From positions 2,507,001-2,571,000 of the forward strand of contig NZ_CP083455.1 in assembly GCF_020229735.1 (NCBI RefSeq): a DNA stretch of 64,000 bases, given 5' to 3'. The DNA comes from Deinococcus taeanensis (GTDB taxonomy: Bacteria; Deinococcota; Deinococci; Deinococcales; Deinococcaceae). The position numbers and the translations under genes were made by a program. Numbering within the stretch: position 1 is the stretch's first letter; every line of letters starts with the position of its first letter. Positions 8,562 to 17,670 of the stretch are shown here, in pieces. The notes below the pieces were generated by a model. That model saw only the letters and a list, made by a program, of their open reading frames with translations. It had not been told where the DNA came from and ran no database searches.

Positions 8562-9473
8562 ATGAACGCCATCGAGACCGTGAAACTCAGCAGACGCTAC
8601 GGCCCGCGCGAGGTCGTCCACCCCCTGACCCTGACCGTGCCCGCCGGCAGCGTGTTCGGGTACCTCGGCCCGAACGGCGCTGGAAAGACCACCACGCTGC
8701 GCCTGCTGAGCGGCGTGCTGGCCCCCAGCGGCGGGACCGGCACGGTCGCCGGGGCCAGCCTGAGCCGCCCGGACGACGTGAAAGCCCGCATCGGGTACGC
8801 GAATCAGGCGGCCAGCGTGTACCCGGACCTGACCGTCGAGGAGAACCTGCGCTTCAAGGCTGCGCTGTCCCTCGGCGCGCGTGAGGTCCAGCGCGCCGTG
8901 GAGGACACCCTCGACCGCCTGGGGCTGGGTGCGTGGCGGAGGACGCTGGCCGCGCGGCTGTCGGGCGGGTGGCGGCAGCGGCTGTGCATCGGGACGGCCA
9001 TCGTGCACAGCCCGCAGGTGCTGTTCCTGGACGAGCCCACGGCGGGCCTGGATCCCCTGGCGCGGCGGGAACTGTGGGACGTCATCTACGCGCTGACGGC
9101 GCGCGGCACGACCGTGTTCGTCACGACGCATTACATGGACGAAGCGGAACGCTGCCAGCAGCTCGCGCTGATCGCCAGCGGCACCATCCTCGCACGGGGC
9201 ACGCCGCACGAACTGCGCGCCTCGCTGGGCGGCGTGCGCTTCACGCTGCGCGGCCCGGACCTGCCGGAGCTGCTGCGCGCGGCCCGCGCGGCGCCCGGCG
9301 TGAGCGGCGCGTGGATCATCGGGGATGAGGTGCGCGTCACCGCGCCCGACGCCTCCCCCGGCGCGGCCCTGCGCGCCCTGGGGACCGCGCAGGAGGTGCC
9401 CGCCACGCTGGAGGACGTGTTCGTCGCGTACGCGTCGGCGCTCCCGGCGCGGCCCGGGGAGGCGCGCGCATGA
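8562..9473 (+). CDS. ABC-2 exporter, ATP-binding subunit
   Basis: 303 residues. Walker A GPNGAGKTT (36-44), ABC signature SGGWRQRL (W in place of the usual Q, a variant common in YbhF/drug-exporter ATPases), Walker B VLFLDEPTAGLDP, and a switch histidine in FVTTHYMDEAERC. It powers the permease encoded next, with which it overlaps by the 4-bp ATGA. GAGAGGT before the ATG is a good Shine-Dalgarno site. Probably exports a drug or lipid-like molecule under control of the adjacent TetR. Confidence 0.92.
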   Translation: MNAIETVKLSRRYGPREVVHPLTLTVPAGSVFGYLGPNGAGKTTTLRLLSGVLAPSGGTGTVAGASLSRPDDVKARIGYANQAASVYPDLTVEENLRFKAALSLGAREVQRAVEDTLDRLGLGAWRRTLAARLSGGWRQRLCIGTAIVHSPQVLFLDEPTAGLDPLARRELWDVIYALTARGTTVFVTTHYMDEAERCQQLALIASGTILARGTPHELRASLGGVRFTLRGPDLPELLRAARAAPGVSGAWIIGDEVRVTAPDASPGAALRALGTAQEVPATLEDVFVAYASALPARPGEARA

Positions 9474-10597
9474 CGGGCTCCACGCCCGTGGGCCGCACGC
9501 TGGCGATCGCCCGGAAGGAACTGCTGCACGTGCGGCGAGACGCGGTGCTGCCGCGCCTGATCGTGCTGCTGCCGGTCGTGCTGCTCCTGCTGTTCGGGTA
9601 CGCGCTGAACACGAACGTCCGCGACATCCGGCTGGCCGTCGTGGACGGGTCACGCGACCGGGTCAGTGAACGCATTACGGCCACCTTCCGCGCCGAGGAC
9701 CGCTTCGAACCCCTGACGTACGCCAGCGAGGCCGAGGCGCTGGCCGCCGCGCGCGCCGGGCAGGTCCGCGCGGTGCTGACCATCCCGCCGGACGCGCAGG
9801 CGGCGCTGCGCGCGGCGCGGCCCGTGCCGTTCACGTTCGCGGTAGACGGCAGCGACCCCACCTTCGCGGCGCAGGCCCGCGCCGCCGCCGCGGCCGCCAC
9901 GCAGGACCTGCTGAAATCGCTGGGCGCGGTGCGGGCCGCGCAGGGCAGCCTGAGCCTCCCCGCGCAGCCCACCCAGGTCACGCTGTTCAACCCGGAGAAC
10001 CGCAGCGCGCTGTACCTCGTTCCGGGCCTGTCGGGCCTGATCCTCACGATGATCTGCGTGATGCTCACCGCGCTGGCGGTCGTGCGTGAACGCGAGACCG
10101 GCACCATCGAGGCGCTGATCGCCACGACCGTCAGGCCCGCCGAGGTGATTCTCGGGAAGCTGCTGCCGTACTTCGCGTTCGGGTCACTGGACGCCGCGCT
10201 GGTCCTCACGCTGGGCCACTGGCTGTTCGGGGTGCCCATGCGCGGCAGCGTGGGCCTGCTGGTCCTTGCGGCGCTGCTGTTCGTGGTGGGCAGCCTGGGC
10301 CTGGGTCTGCTGATCTCCACGGTGGCCCGCACGCAGCCGCAGGCGATGTTCGCCACGCTGGCGATCATCCTGCCCAGCGTGTTCCTGAGCGGCTTCCTGC
10401 TGCCGCTGGAGGGCCTGAACCGCCTTTTCAGCGGCCTGTCCAGCCTGGTGCCGCTGCGCTACTACCTGCAGGCCGTGCGCGGCCTGATGTTGCGCGGCGC
10501 CACCTCGGACGACCTGCGGGGGGCGTTCCTGGGCCTGACGGTGTTTGCAGTCGTGGCGCTGGCGCTGGCCAGCCTGCGTTTCCGCAAGACGCTGTGA
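9470..10597 (+). CDS. ABC-2 exporter, permease subunit
   Basis: 375 residues. The layout is typical of YhhJ/YbhR-type ABC-2 permeases: one N-terminal membrane helix (RLIVLLPVVLLLLFGYAL), a long extracytoplasmic domain to about residue 180, then five helices, with the conserved ALAVVRERETGTIEALIATTVRPAEVILGK coupling region after the second helix. Start ATG overlaps the ATPase stop (ATGA), so the two are translationally coupled. Substrate cannot be read from sequence. Confidence 0.9.
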   Translation: MTGSTPVGRTLAIARKELLHVRRDAVLPRLIVLLPVVLLLLFGYALNTNVRDIRLAVVDGSRDRVSERITATFRAEDRFEPLTYASEAEALAAARAGQVRAVLTIPPDAQAALRAARPVPFTFAVDGSDPTFAAQARAAAAAATQDLLKSLGAVRAAQGSLSLPAQPTQVTLFNPENRSALYLVPGLSGLILTMICVMLTALAVVRERETGTIEALIATTVRPAEVILGKLLPYFAFGSLDAALVLTLGHWLFGVPMRGSVGLLVLAALLFVVGSLGLGLLISTVARTQPQAMFATLAIILPSVFLSGFLLPLEGLNRLFSGLSSLVPLRYYLQAVRGLMLRGATSDDLRGAFLGLTVFAVVALALASLRFRKTL

Positions 10598-10705
10598 CGG
10601 CGGGGGTCACCCCGGCTGTTTCACCAGTGGCAGTTGTGAATCGCGCCTGTCCAGCTATGCGGGCAGGTCAGTGACGGCTCACTGGGGGCGCGTTAGACTG
10701 CCTTC

Positions 10706-12109
<1,404 letters not shown>

Positions 12110-12123
12110 CGCCGGGCAGGGTG

Positions 12124-12157
12124 CGGGCGGCGCGGGCATGCCCGCGCCGCCCGTTTC
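12124..12157 (+). terminator. Terminator after lpdA
   Basis: The near-perfect palindrome CGGGCGGCGCGGGC / GCCCGCGCCGCCCG (12124-12153) is followed by TTTCCTC and starts 14 nt after the lpdA stop codon. Confidence 0.75.
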
Positions 12158-12366
12158 CTCTGAGGTGAAGGAGAGACGGCGCGAAGATGCCGGCCTCCAG
12201 ACGCTGGAGTCGTCTGGCTACCCGCCTGACGCTCAGGCACGGCGGGCCGACCCGGACCCACGGCGCGGGAACCCATGACGTCAGGAGGGCGCCGCTCTCT
12301 GTGGCGCCACCCGGGAACGTCTGTTGCGCCCGGACGACGCCAGCCACACCCGCATAGACTGCCGGT

Positions 12367-13557
12367 ATGTCCACTTCCCTGTCCGAACGCCTGAGTCAAG
12401 AGCTCGGCAGCCTGCGCGAGTCGGGCCTGCTGATCCACCCCCGTGTGCTGGACGCCCCGCAGCGTGCCCGCACCACCGTGGACGGCCGCGCCGTGGTGAA
12501 TCTCGCCAGTAACAACTACCTGGGCTTTGCGGACCACCCCGCCCTGAAAGCCCGGGCCGCCGAGTACCTGCAGAAGTGGGGCGCGGGCGCCGGCGCGGTG
12601 CGGACCATTGCCGGCACGCTGCGGATCCACGAGGACCTGGAAGAGCAGATTGCGCAGTTCAAGCACACCGGGAGCGCCCTGGTGCTGCACAGCGGCTTCA
12701 CCACCAACCAGGGCGTGTTGGGTGCCCTGCTGAAAGAAGGGGACCTGGTGGTCAGTGACGAGCTGAACCACGCCAGCATCATCGACGGGCTGCGCCTGAC
12801 CAAAGCCACCCGCAAGGTGTTCAGGCACGCCGACCCGGCCGACCTGGAGCGCGTGCTGCGCGAGAATCCCTGCGAAGGTCTGGTGATGGTCGTCACGGAC
12901 GGCGTCTTCAGCATGGACGGTGACCTGGCGCCGCTGGATCAGCTGGTGGCTGTGGCGCGGCGCTTCGGGGCGGTCACGTACGTGGATGACGCGCACGGCA
13001 GCGGCGTGATGGGCGAATCAGGCCGTGGCACCGTGCATCACTTTGGCTTTGAGTACGCCGACGACGTGATTCAGGTGGGCACGCTGAGCAAGGCCTGGGG
13101 GGGCGTGGGCGGGTACGCGGCCGGGCACGCGAACCTGCGCGAACTGCTGATCAATCGCGCCCGGCCGTACCTGTTCAGCACCGCGCAGCCGCCGGCCGTG
13201 GTGGGCGCACTGGCTGCCGCGCTTGATGAGGTGCAGCGCGACCCCACCCTGATGAAGCGCCTGTGGGACAACACCCGCTTCTTCAAGGCGGAACTGGCGC
13301 GTCTGGGCTTTGACACGTTCGGGAGCGTCACGCCGATCACGCCCGTGATTTTCGGGGAGGCGCCCGCCGCGTTCGAGGCGAGCCGCCGCCTGTTTGACGA
13401 GGGGATCTTCGCGGTGGGTCTGGGCTTCCCGACCGTGCCCCGCAACCTCGCGCGTATCCGCAACATCGTGACAGCCGAGCACACGCGCGACGACCTGGAG
13501 AAGGCCCTGGGGGCCTACGAGCGCGTGGGCCGCGCCCTGGGCACCATCGGCGGGTAG
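12367..13557 (+). CDS. kbl: Glycine C-acetyltransferase (2-amino-3-ketobutyrate CoA ligase)
   Basis: 396 residues of the alpha-oxoamine synthase family (PLP fold type I): LASNNYLGFADHP, HSGFTTNQGVLGAL, DELNHASIIDG, TYVDDAHGSGVMG, and the PLP lysine near residue 242 in GTLSKAWGGVGGY. Converts 2-amino-3-ketobutyrate plus CoA to glycine and acetyl-CoA in threonine breakdown. BioF or a general acyltransferase of the same family is an alternative, but the spacing of RTIAGTLRIHEDLE favours Kbl. TAGACT lies 6 nt before the ATG (leaderless). No threonine dehydrogenase gene is adjacent. Confidence 0.85.
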   Translation: MSTSLSERLSQELGSLRESGLLIHPRVLDAPQRARTTVDGRAVVNLASNNYLGFADHPALKARAAEYLQKWGAGAGAVRTIAGTLRIHEDLEEQIAQFKHTGSALVLHSGFTTNQGVLGALLKEGDLVVSDELNHASIIDGLRLTKATRKVFRHADPADLERVLRENPCEGLVMVVTDGVFSMDGDLAPLDQLVAVARRFGAVTYVDDAHGSGVMGESGRGTVHHFGFEYADDVIQVGTLSKAWGGVGGYAAGHANLRELLINRARPYLFSTAQPPAVVGALAAALDEVQRDPTLMKRLWDNTRFFKAELARLGFDTFGSVTPITPVIFGEAPAAFEASRRLFDEGIFAVGLGFPTVPRNLARIRNIVTAEHTRDDLEKALGAYERVGRALGTIGG

Positions 13558-13561
13558 TCAC

Positions 13562-13808
13562 TGCCCGCGTGTGGGCGGCTGCCTGGGGAGGCAAGGACGG
13601 TAGGCGCGCCTGGCCGGGCGTGCTGGCGCGCAGTCTGACCTGGGTGACCGCGCACGACGGCGAGACCCTGACCGGGTTCGTGAATGTCGCCTGGGACGGT
13701 GGCGCTCACGCGTTCCTGCTGGACACAACGGTGCACCCGGTGTGGCAGCGACGCGGTGTGGGCCGTGAACTCGTGCCCAGCGCCGCCGGTGTGCGGCAGC
13801 GGAGGTGA
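13562..13808 (+). pseudogene. Truncated GNAT acetyltransferase
   Basis: A frame directly after kbl encodes a clear GNAT core (TARVWAAAWGG, then LTGFVNVAWDGGAHAFLLDTTVHPVWQRRGVGRELV, the last part being acetyl-CoA motif A). It breaks off right after the R/Q-x-x-G-x-G/A loop with an unrelated tail and stop at 13808. The N-terminal 10-15 residues expected before ARVWAAAWGG also fall inside kbl without a start. Both ends are missing, so the gene is almost certainly dead. Confidence 0.6.
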
Positions 13809-13864
13809 CGCGCGGGCAGGACGCTTCCGGTCCGTCCCGCTTCCTGCGTCCTATCATGCCCCTC

Positions 13865-14584
13865 ATGACGAAGCGGCCGCCGGTGGGCGACAAGCAGGAC
13901 AAGGGCCGGGACGTGCAGGCGATGTTCGCCAGCATCGCCCCGCGTTACGACCTTCTGAACCGGGTCCTGAGCCTGGGCGTGGACCGGGGCTGGCGCCGCG
14001 CCGCGGCGCAGGAGGCCCTGGCGCTGCACCCGGCGCGGGTGCTGGATGTGGCGACCGGCACGGCGGACTTCGCCCTGGAACTCAAGCGCCGCGCCCCGCA
14101 GGCCGAGGTGACCGGCAGTGACTTCGTGCCGGAGATGCTCGCCATCGGGCGGGAGAAGGCCCGCGCCCGGCACCTGCACATTGCGCTGGAGGAAGGGGAC
14201 GCCCTGAACCTTCCCTACCCCGACGGGAGTTTCGATACGGTCACCTGCGCGTTCGGCTTCCGGAACTTCGCGGATTACGCCCGGGGGCTTGCTGAGTTTC
14301 ACCGGGTGCTGGCGCCGGGCGGCCGGGCCGTGATTCTGGAGTTCCCGCCGCCCGCGCCGGGCGTGTTCGGGCAGGTGTTCCGTTTCTACTTTCAGCACGT
14401 GCTGCCGCGCGTGGGTGGCCTGATCAGCGGGAATGCCGGGGCGTACTCGTACCTGCCCGAGAGCGTGCTGGCCTTCCCGAACCCCGAGCGGCTGGCGCAG
14501 CTGATGCGCGCTTCGGGGTTCCGCACGCGCTACCGTCTGCTGACCTTTGGGATTGCCGCGATTCACGTGGGTGACCGGCTGTAG
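13865..14584 (+). CDS. ubiE: Demethylmenaquinone methyltransferase (UbiE/MenG)
   Basis: 239 residues. The UbiE signature regions are present: VQAMFASIAPRYDLLNRVLSLGVDRGWRR at the N-terminus, SAM motif I VLDVATGTADFALEL, DFVPEMLAIG, and the family-specific FGFRNFADYARGLAEFHRVLAPGGR, followed by YSYLPESVLAFPNP. It methylates demethylmenaquinone in the last step of menaquinone synthesis. The start was set at the ATG 7 nt after TATCAT (leaderless) rather than in-frame codons further upstream, which fall in the GNAT remnant. Confidence 0.92.
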   Translation: MTKRPPVGDKQDKGRDVQAMFASIAPRYDLLNRVLSLGVDRGWRRAAAQEALALHPARVLDVATGTADFALELKRRAPQAEVTGSDFVPEMLAIGREKARARHLHIALEEGDALNLPYPDGSFDTVTCAFGFRNFADYARGLAEFHRVLAPGGRAVILEFPPPAPGVFGQVFRFYFQHVLPRVGGLISGNAGAYSYLPESVLAFPNPERLAQLMRASGFRTRYRLLTFGIAAIHVGDRL

Positions 14585-14646
14585 GGTCCGGGCCGCGGCC
14601 ATCCGGGCCAGGCGCGGATCACCGGCCCGCCCGTGCCGCGGGGTGG

Positions 14647-15417
14647 TCAGCTGCGGGCGGGTTTGTCCAGGCGGACGACCAGCATGGGTTCAAGGTGCGC
14701 GATCAGTTGCCCTTCAGGGTTCAGAATCAGGCCGGCGCGCGCCTGATCGGCGGGGCTGAGGGCCGCGGCGTGCGCCTGCAGGCGCTGCACTGTGTCCGGC
14801 GTGCAGCCGCTCTGCGCGGTCCACCAGTCGAACGCCAGGCGGTAGGGCACGGTGGTGGCCGGTCCCCACGTGAACCCGGCGGCCTCACTGAGGGTGCGCC
14901 ACGCGTCGGCGGTGCGCTGCGTGTGGTGGCTGGGGTCGCGCAGGTGCTGGTAGGTGTCCGTCCAGGCCTGCAGGTCGGGCGCCGGACTGATCTGGTCGGC
15001 AATCACCAGCCGGCCACCGGGGCGCAGCACCCGCCAGGCTTCACTCAGGAAGCGGTCCAGATGCTGAAAGTGATGCGGAGCGTGCCGGGAGGTCAGCAGC
15101 GTGAACTGCGCGTCCGGGAAGGGAAGCGCCTCGGCGGAACCCGTCATGAACGCGGCGTTGCGCACGGCCTCGCGTTCCGCGCGGGCGCGGGCGTGCGCCA
15201 GCATGCCTTCGGCGACGTCCAGGCCCGTCACGTGCCCGGCGTGAGCGGCCAGGGCCAGGGCGGTGTTCCCGGTTCCGGTTGCCACGTCCAGGGCCGTGTC
15301 GGCCGGCGTGGGGGCCGCGAGGTTCAGCAGCACCGGCAGGCTGGGCCCGGCGCGGTGAACCTCGCTGGTGGCGTACTTGTCGGCGTGGGCGTTGAACTGC
15401 TGGGCGCTGCTGGTCAT
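14647..15417 (-). CDS. Class I SAM-dependent methyltransferase
   Basis: 256 residues. Motif I ALDVATGTGNTALALAAHAG, the acidic GLDVAEGML, the LPFPDAQFTLLTSRHAPHHF post-motif, and RVLRPGGRLVIADQ, all of the type-11 (UbiE/YcgJ-like) methyltransferase family. Substrate unknown. Start ATG at 15417 is supported by CACACT 6 nt upstream (leaderless). It diverges from the LysR gene, a common arrangement for a regulator and its target; the 70-bp gap must hold both promoters. Confidence 0.85.
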   Translation of the reverse strand: MTSSAQQFNAHADKYATSEVHRAGPSLPVLLNLAAPTPADTALDVATGTGNTALALAAHAGHVTGLDVAEGMLAHARARAEREAVRNAAFMTGSAEALPFPDAQFTLLTSRHAPHHFQHLDRFLSEAWRVLRPGGRLVIADQISPAPDLQAWTDTYQHLRDPSHHTQRTADAWRTLSEAAGFTWGPATTVPYRLAFDWWTAQSGCTPDTVQRLQAHAAALSPADQARAGLILNPEGQLIAHLEPMLVVRLDKPARS

Positions 15418-15487
15418 GGGGTCAGTGTGCGCCGCGCTGCGCATCACCTCAAATCATGAAAGCGGGGTGGTGGTATAAGTCAGACTG

Positions 15488-16363
15488 ATGGCTTCACTGG
15501 ACGCATTCCGGGTGTTCGTGGCGGTGTACCGCGCGGGCACTGTGACCGGCGCGGCGCGGGAACGGCACCTGACCCAGCCTGCGGTGAGTGCGCAGCTCGC
15601 CGCGCTGGAGGCCCGCGTGGGGGAGCGGCTGTTCACGCGGACGCCGCGCGGCATGCGGCCCACCGAGCGGGGTGAGCAGCTGTACGCGCAGGTGGCCGAC
15701 GCCGTGGACCGCCTGGACGGCGCCGCCCGTGACCTGCGGCTGCCCTGGCCGCAGCGGCGGCCCCTGCGGCTGGGCTGCCCGCCTGAATTTCTGCAGGGCT
15801 TCGTGCTGCCGCGCCTGCACCCGGGCGCGCCGGACCTGCACGTCACGCTGGGCGGCGCACGGGAGCACCTGACGCTGCTGGAGGCGGGCCGGCTGGACGC
15901 CCTGCTCACCCCGGAGCCGCTGAGCAGCCGCGCGGTGACCGAGTGGGCCCTGCTGGACGTGCCGTTCGTCCTGATCGGCCCGCCTGACTGGCCTGCCCTG
16001 CCGGCCGACGCGGCGGGCGAGTGGCTGAATGCCCGGCCCTGGGTGAGTTACAGCGTGGACCTGCCGGTCACGCGCCGTTTGTTCACGCAGACGTTCGGCG
16101 TGCGCTTCGCGGCGCCTCAGGCCCTGATCGTGCCGGACCTGCGGGCGGTGGTGCGGGCTGTGCAGGTGGGTCTGGGGGCCAGCCTGACGCCCCTGTTCGC
16201 GGCGCAGGAGGCCCTGGCGGCCGGGCAGGTGCGTGAACTGCTTGACGTGCGCGCCCTGGTGCCCACGCAGCGCTGGCGGCTGCTGTACCGCCCGGCGGAT
16301 GAGGCTCAACCGGCGCTGCAGGCCCTGGCGCGGGCCCTCAGCGCGCCGCCGGTCCGGTCCTGA
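15488..16363 (+). CDS. LysR family transcriptional regulator
   Basis: 291 residues. N-terminal LysR helix-turn-helix (MASLDAFRVFVAVYRAGTVTGAARERHLTQPAVSAQLAALEARVGERLFTR, shown here as the residues 2-52 region) followed by the periplasmic-binding-like effector domain. It faces the methyltransferase gene across a 70-bp intergenic region, its most likely target. TATAAG lies 8 nt before the ATG. Effector unknown. Confidence 0.9.
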   Translation: MASLDAFRVFVAVYRAGTVTGAARERHLTQPAVSAQLAALEARVGERLFTRTPRGMRPTERGEQLYAQVADAVDRLDGAARDLRLPWPQRRPLRLGCPPEFLQGFVLPRLHPGAPDLHVTLGGAREHLTLLEAGRLDALLTPEPLSSRAVTEWALLDVPFVLIGPPDWPALPADAAGEWLNARPWVSYSVDLPVTRRLFTQTFGVRFAAPQALIVPDLRAVVRAVQVGLGASLTPLFAAQEALAAGQVRELLDVRALVPTQRWRLLYRPADEAQPALQALARALSAPPVRS

Positions 16364-16391
16364 AGGCCCAGGGGACTGGCCTGCCAGCGCA

Positions 16392-16422
16392 AAGCGTCCC
16401 GCCCGGGCCTGGCGGGACGCTT
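16392..16422. terminator. Bidirectional terminator
   Basis: Twelve-base-pair perfect stem, AAGCGTCCCGCC with GGCGGGACGCTT, around a 7-nt loop, between the convergent LysR and cytochrome genes. The stem has terminal A/T pairs on both sides but only a weak T run on the plus strand (TTCCC). Confidence 0.75.
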
Positions 16423-16432
16423 CCCGGGTGGG

Positions 16433-17188
16433 TTACTGGGTCTTGATCCAGGCCTGAATGTCCGCGATCTGCGCGTCGCTGAGCTGCTGGGCGCTGAAGC
16501 GGGGCATGACGGGGGCAAGTTCACGCTCGGGGGTACGCCCTTCACGCAGGGTGGTGGTGAACTGCGCCAGAGTCCACGCCTTGGGGCCGTCGGCCGTGAC
16601 GAGGCTGGGGCCGATCTGCCCCTGGGCCTGGGCGCCGTGGCAGCCGGCGCAGTTGCTTGCAAAGATCGTCTGGCCGGATTCGGCGCTGCCGGGAGCCTGC
16701 TCGTCGACCGTGCCGCTGTCGTCGGGGGTGCCTTCGGTGGCGGCCGTGGCGCCGCCGTTGGGCACGCCCGGCTGGGGGCCGTCGTCACTGTCGGGGTTCG
16801 CGCCGGTGTCCATGTTGCTGTTGGAATCGCCGCTGCTGCCCAGGTCGCGGCTGGCGGTGGTTGTGGTGCCGTTCTTGCCTTCGCCCCCGGCGTTCTGCTG
16901 GGCGGCGTTCCCACCGTTGCCACTGGCGTTGGCGGTGTCATTGCCCTGGGCGTTGCCTTTCTCCCCACTGGCGGTGCTTTCGCCGTCCAGGGCGCGGCTG
17001 GTGCCGCTGCCGGGCGCGCCGTTGTCTTCCTCGGCGGCCTGCGCGCCGGTCGTGACGGCCTGCGGGGTGGCCATCAGGCGGGGCGTGACGATCAGCAGGG
17101 CAATGCCCAGGATGACGCCCAGCGTGACGCCCAGGGCCCAGGAGGCCACGCTGCCTGCCGTCCAGCGTCCGGTTCGCGTTCCATTCAT
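16433..17188 (-). CDS. Membrane-anchored cytochrome c
   Basis: 251 residues: an N-terminal membrane helix (about 11-35), a roughly 120-residue low-complexity linker rich in Gly, Asn, Ser, Asp and Thr, then a class I cytochrome c domain with haem site CAGCH at 180-184 and a probable axial Met in APVMPRFS. It would be tethered outside the cytoplasmic membrane and carry electrons at the end of a long flexible arm. ATG follows TATGCT by 6 nt (leaderless). Partner unknown. Confidence 0.88.
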   Translation of the reverse strand: MNGTRTGRWTAGSVASWALGVTLGVILGIALLIVTPRLMATPQAVTTGAQAAEEDNGAPGSGTSRALDGESTASGEKGNAQGNDTANASGNGGNAAQQNAGGEGKNGTTTTASRDLGSSGDSNSNMDTGANPDSDDGPQPGVPNGGATAATEGTPDDSGTVDEQAPGSAESGQTIFASNCAGCHGAQAQGQIGPSLVTADGPKAWTLAQFTTTLREGRTPERELAPVMPRFSAQQLSDAQIADIQAWIKTQ

Positions 17189-17281
17189 ACGGCGAGCATA
17201 CCGCCCGGTCAGGAGCGCGTCCTGCCGTGTCAGCGTGAGCTTTTCTTCATGCTGTGCCGCGCTTGCCCGGGACGCGCCGGG

Positions 17282-17638
17282 TTACAGCAGGGGGGGTGGG
17301 GGCGCGGCGCGGTCCCCGTCGGGCCACCATTGCAGGCGGCTCAGGTCGCAGCGGCCCTGCGCGTCAAACACGACACCTTCGGTCCTGAGGAGGTTCTCCT
17401 GCATGTCCCCAAAGCCGGCTTTGTGGGTGCTGACCTGGCCCTGCGCGTTGATGACGCGCTGCCACGGCAGGTCGCTGCCGCCGGCAAGGCTGTTGAGCAC
17501 GAACCCCGCCTGCCGGGCTGCGCCGGGCTGCCCGGCCAGCAGGGCCAGCTGCCCGTAGGTCATCACGCGCCCTTCGGGAATGCGGGCCACCAGGGTCAGG
17601 ACGCGCTCACGGAAGCCGGGCGGGGCGGAGTCGGTCAT
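17282..17638 (-). CDS. Alkyltransferase-like (ATL) protein
   Basis: 118 residues matching the MGMT DNA-binding domain: VLTLVARIPEGRVMTYGQLALLAG and a helix-turn-helix. The catalytic Cys of MGMT (PCHRV) is replaced by Trp in LPWQRVINAQG near residue 60, the hallmark of ATL proteins. ATLs bind O6-alkylguanine without removing it and flag it for nucleotide-excision repair. CACAAT lies 6 nt before the ATG. The function is inferred from characterised ATLs. Confidence 0.88.
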   Translation of the reverse strand: MTDSAPPGFRERVLTLVARIPEGRVMTYGQLALLAGQPGAARQAGFVLNSLAGGSDLPWQRVINAQGQVSTHKAGFGDMQENLLRTEGVVFDAQGRCDLSRLQWWPDGDRAAPPPPLL

Positions 17639-17670
17639 GGGTGCATTGTGCCAGAGGGGGGCCTGGGCGG

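Noticed and set aside
12170..12300. Possible glycine riboswitch before kbl (GGAGAGACGGCGC...)
   Set aside because: The glycine aptamer core cannot be completed, and kbl has a leaderless promoter downstream of this block.
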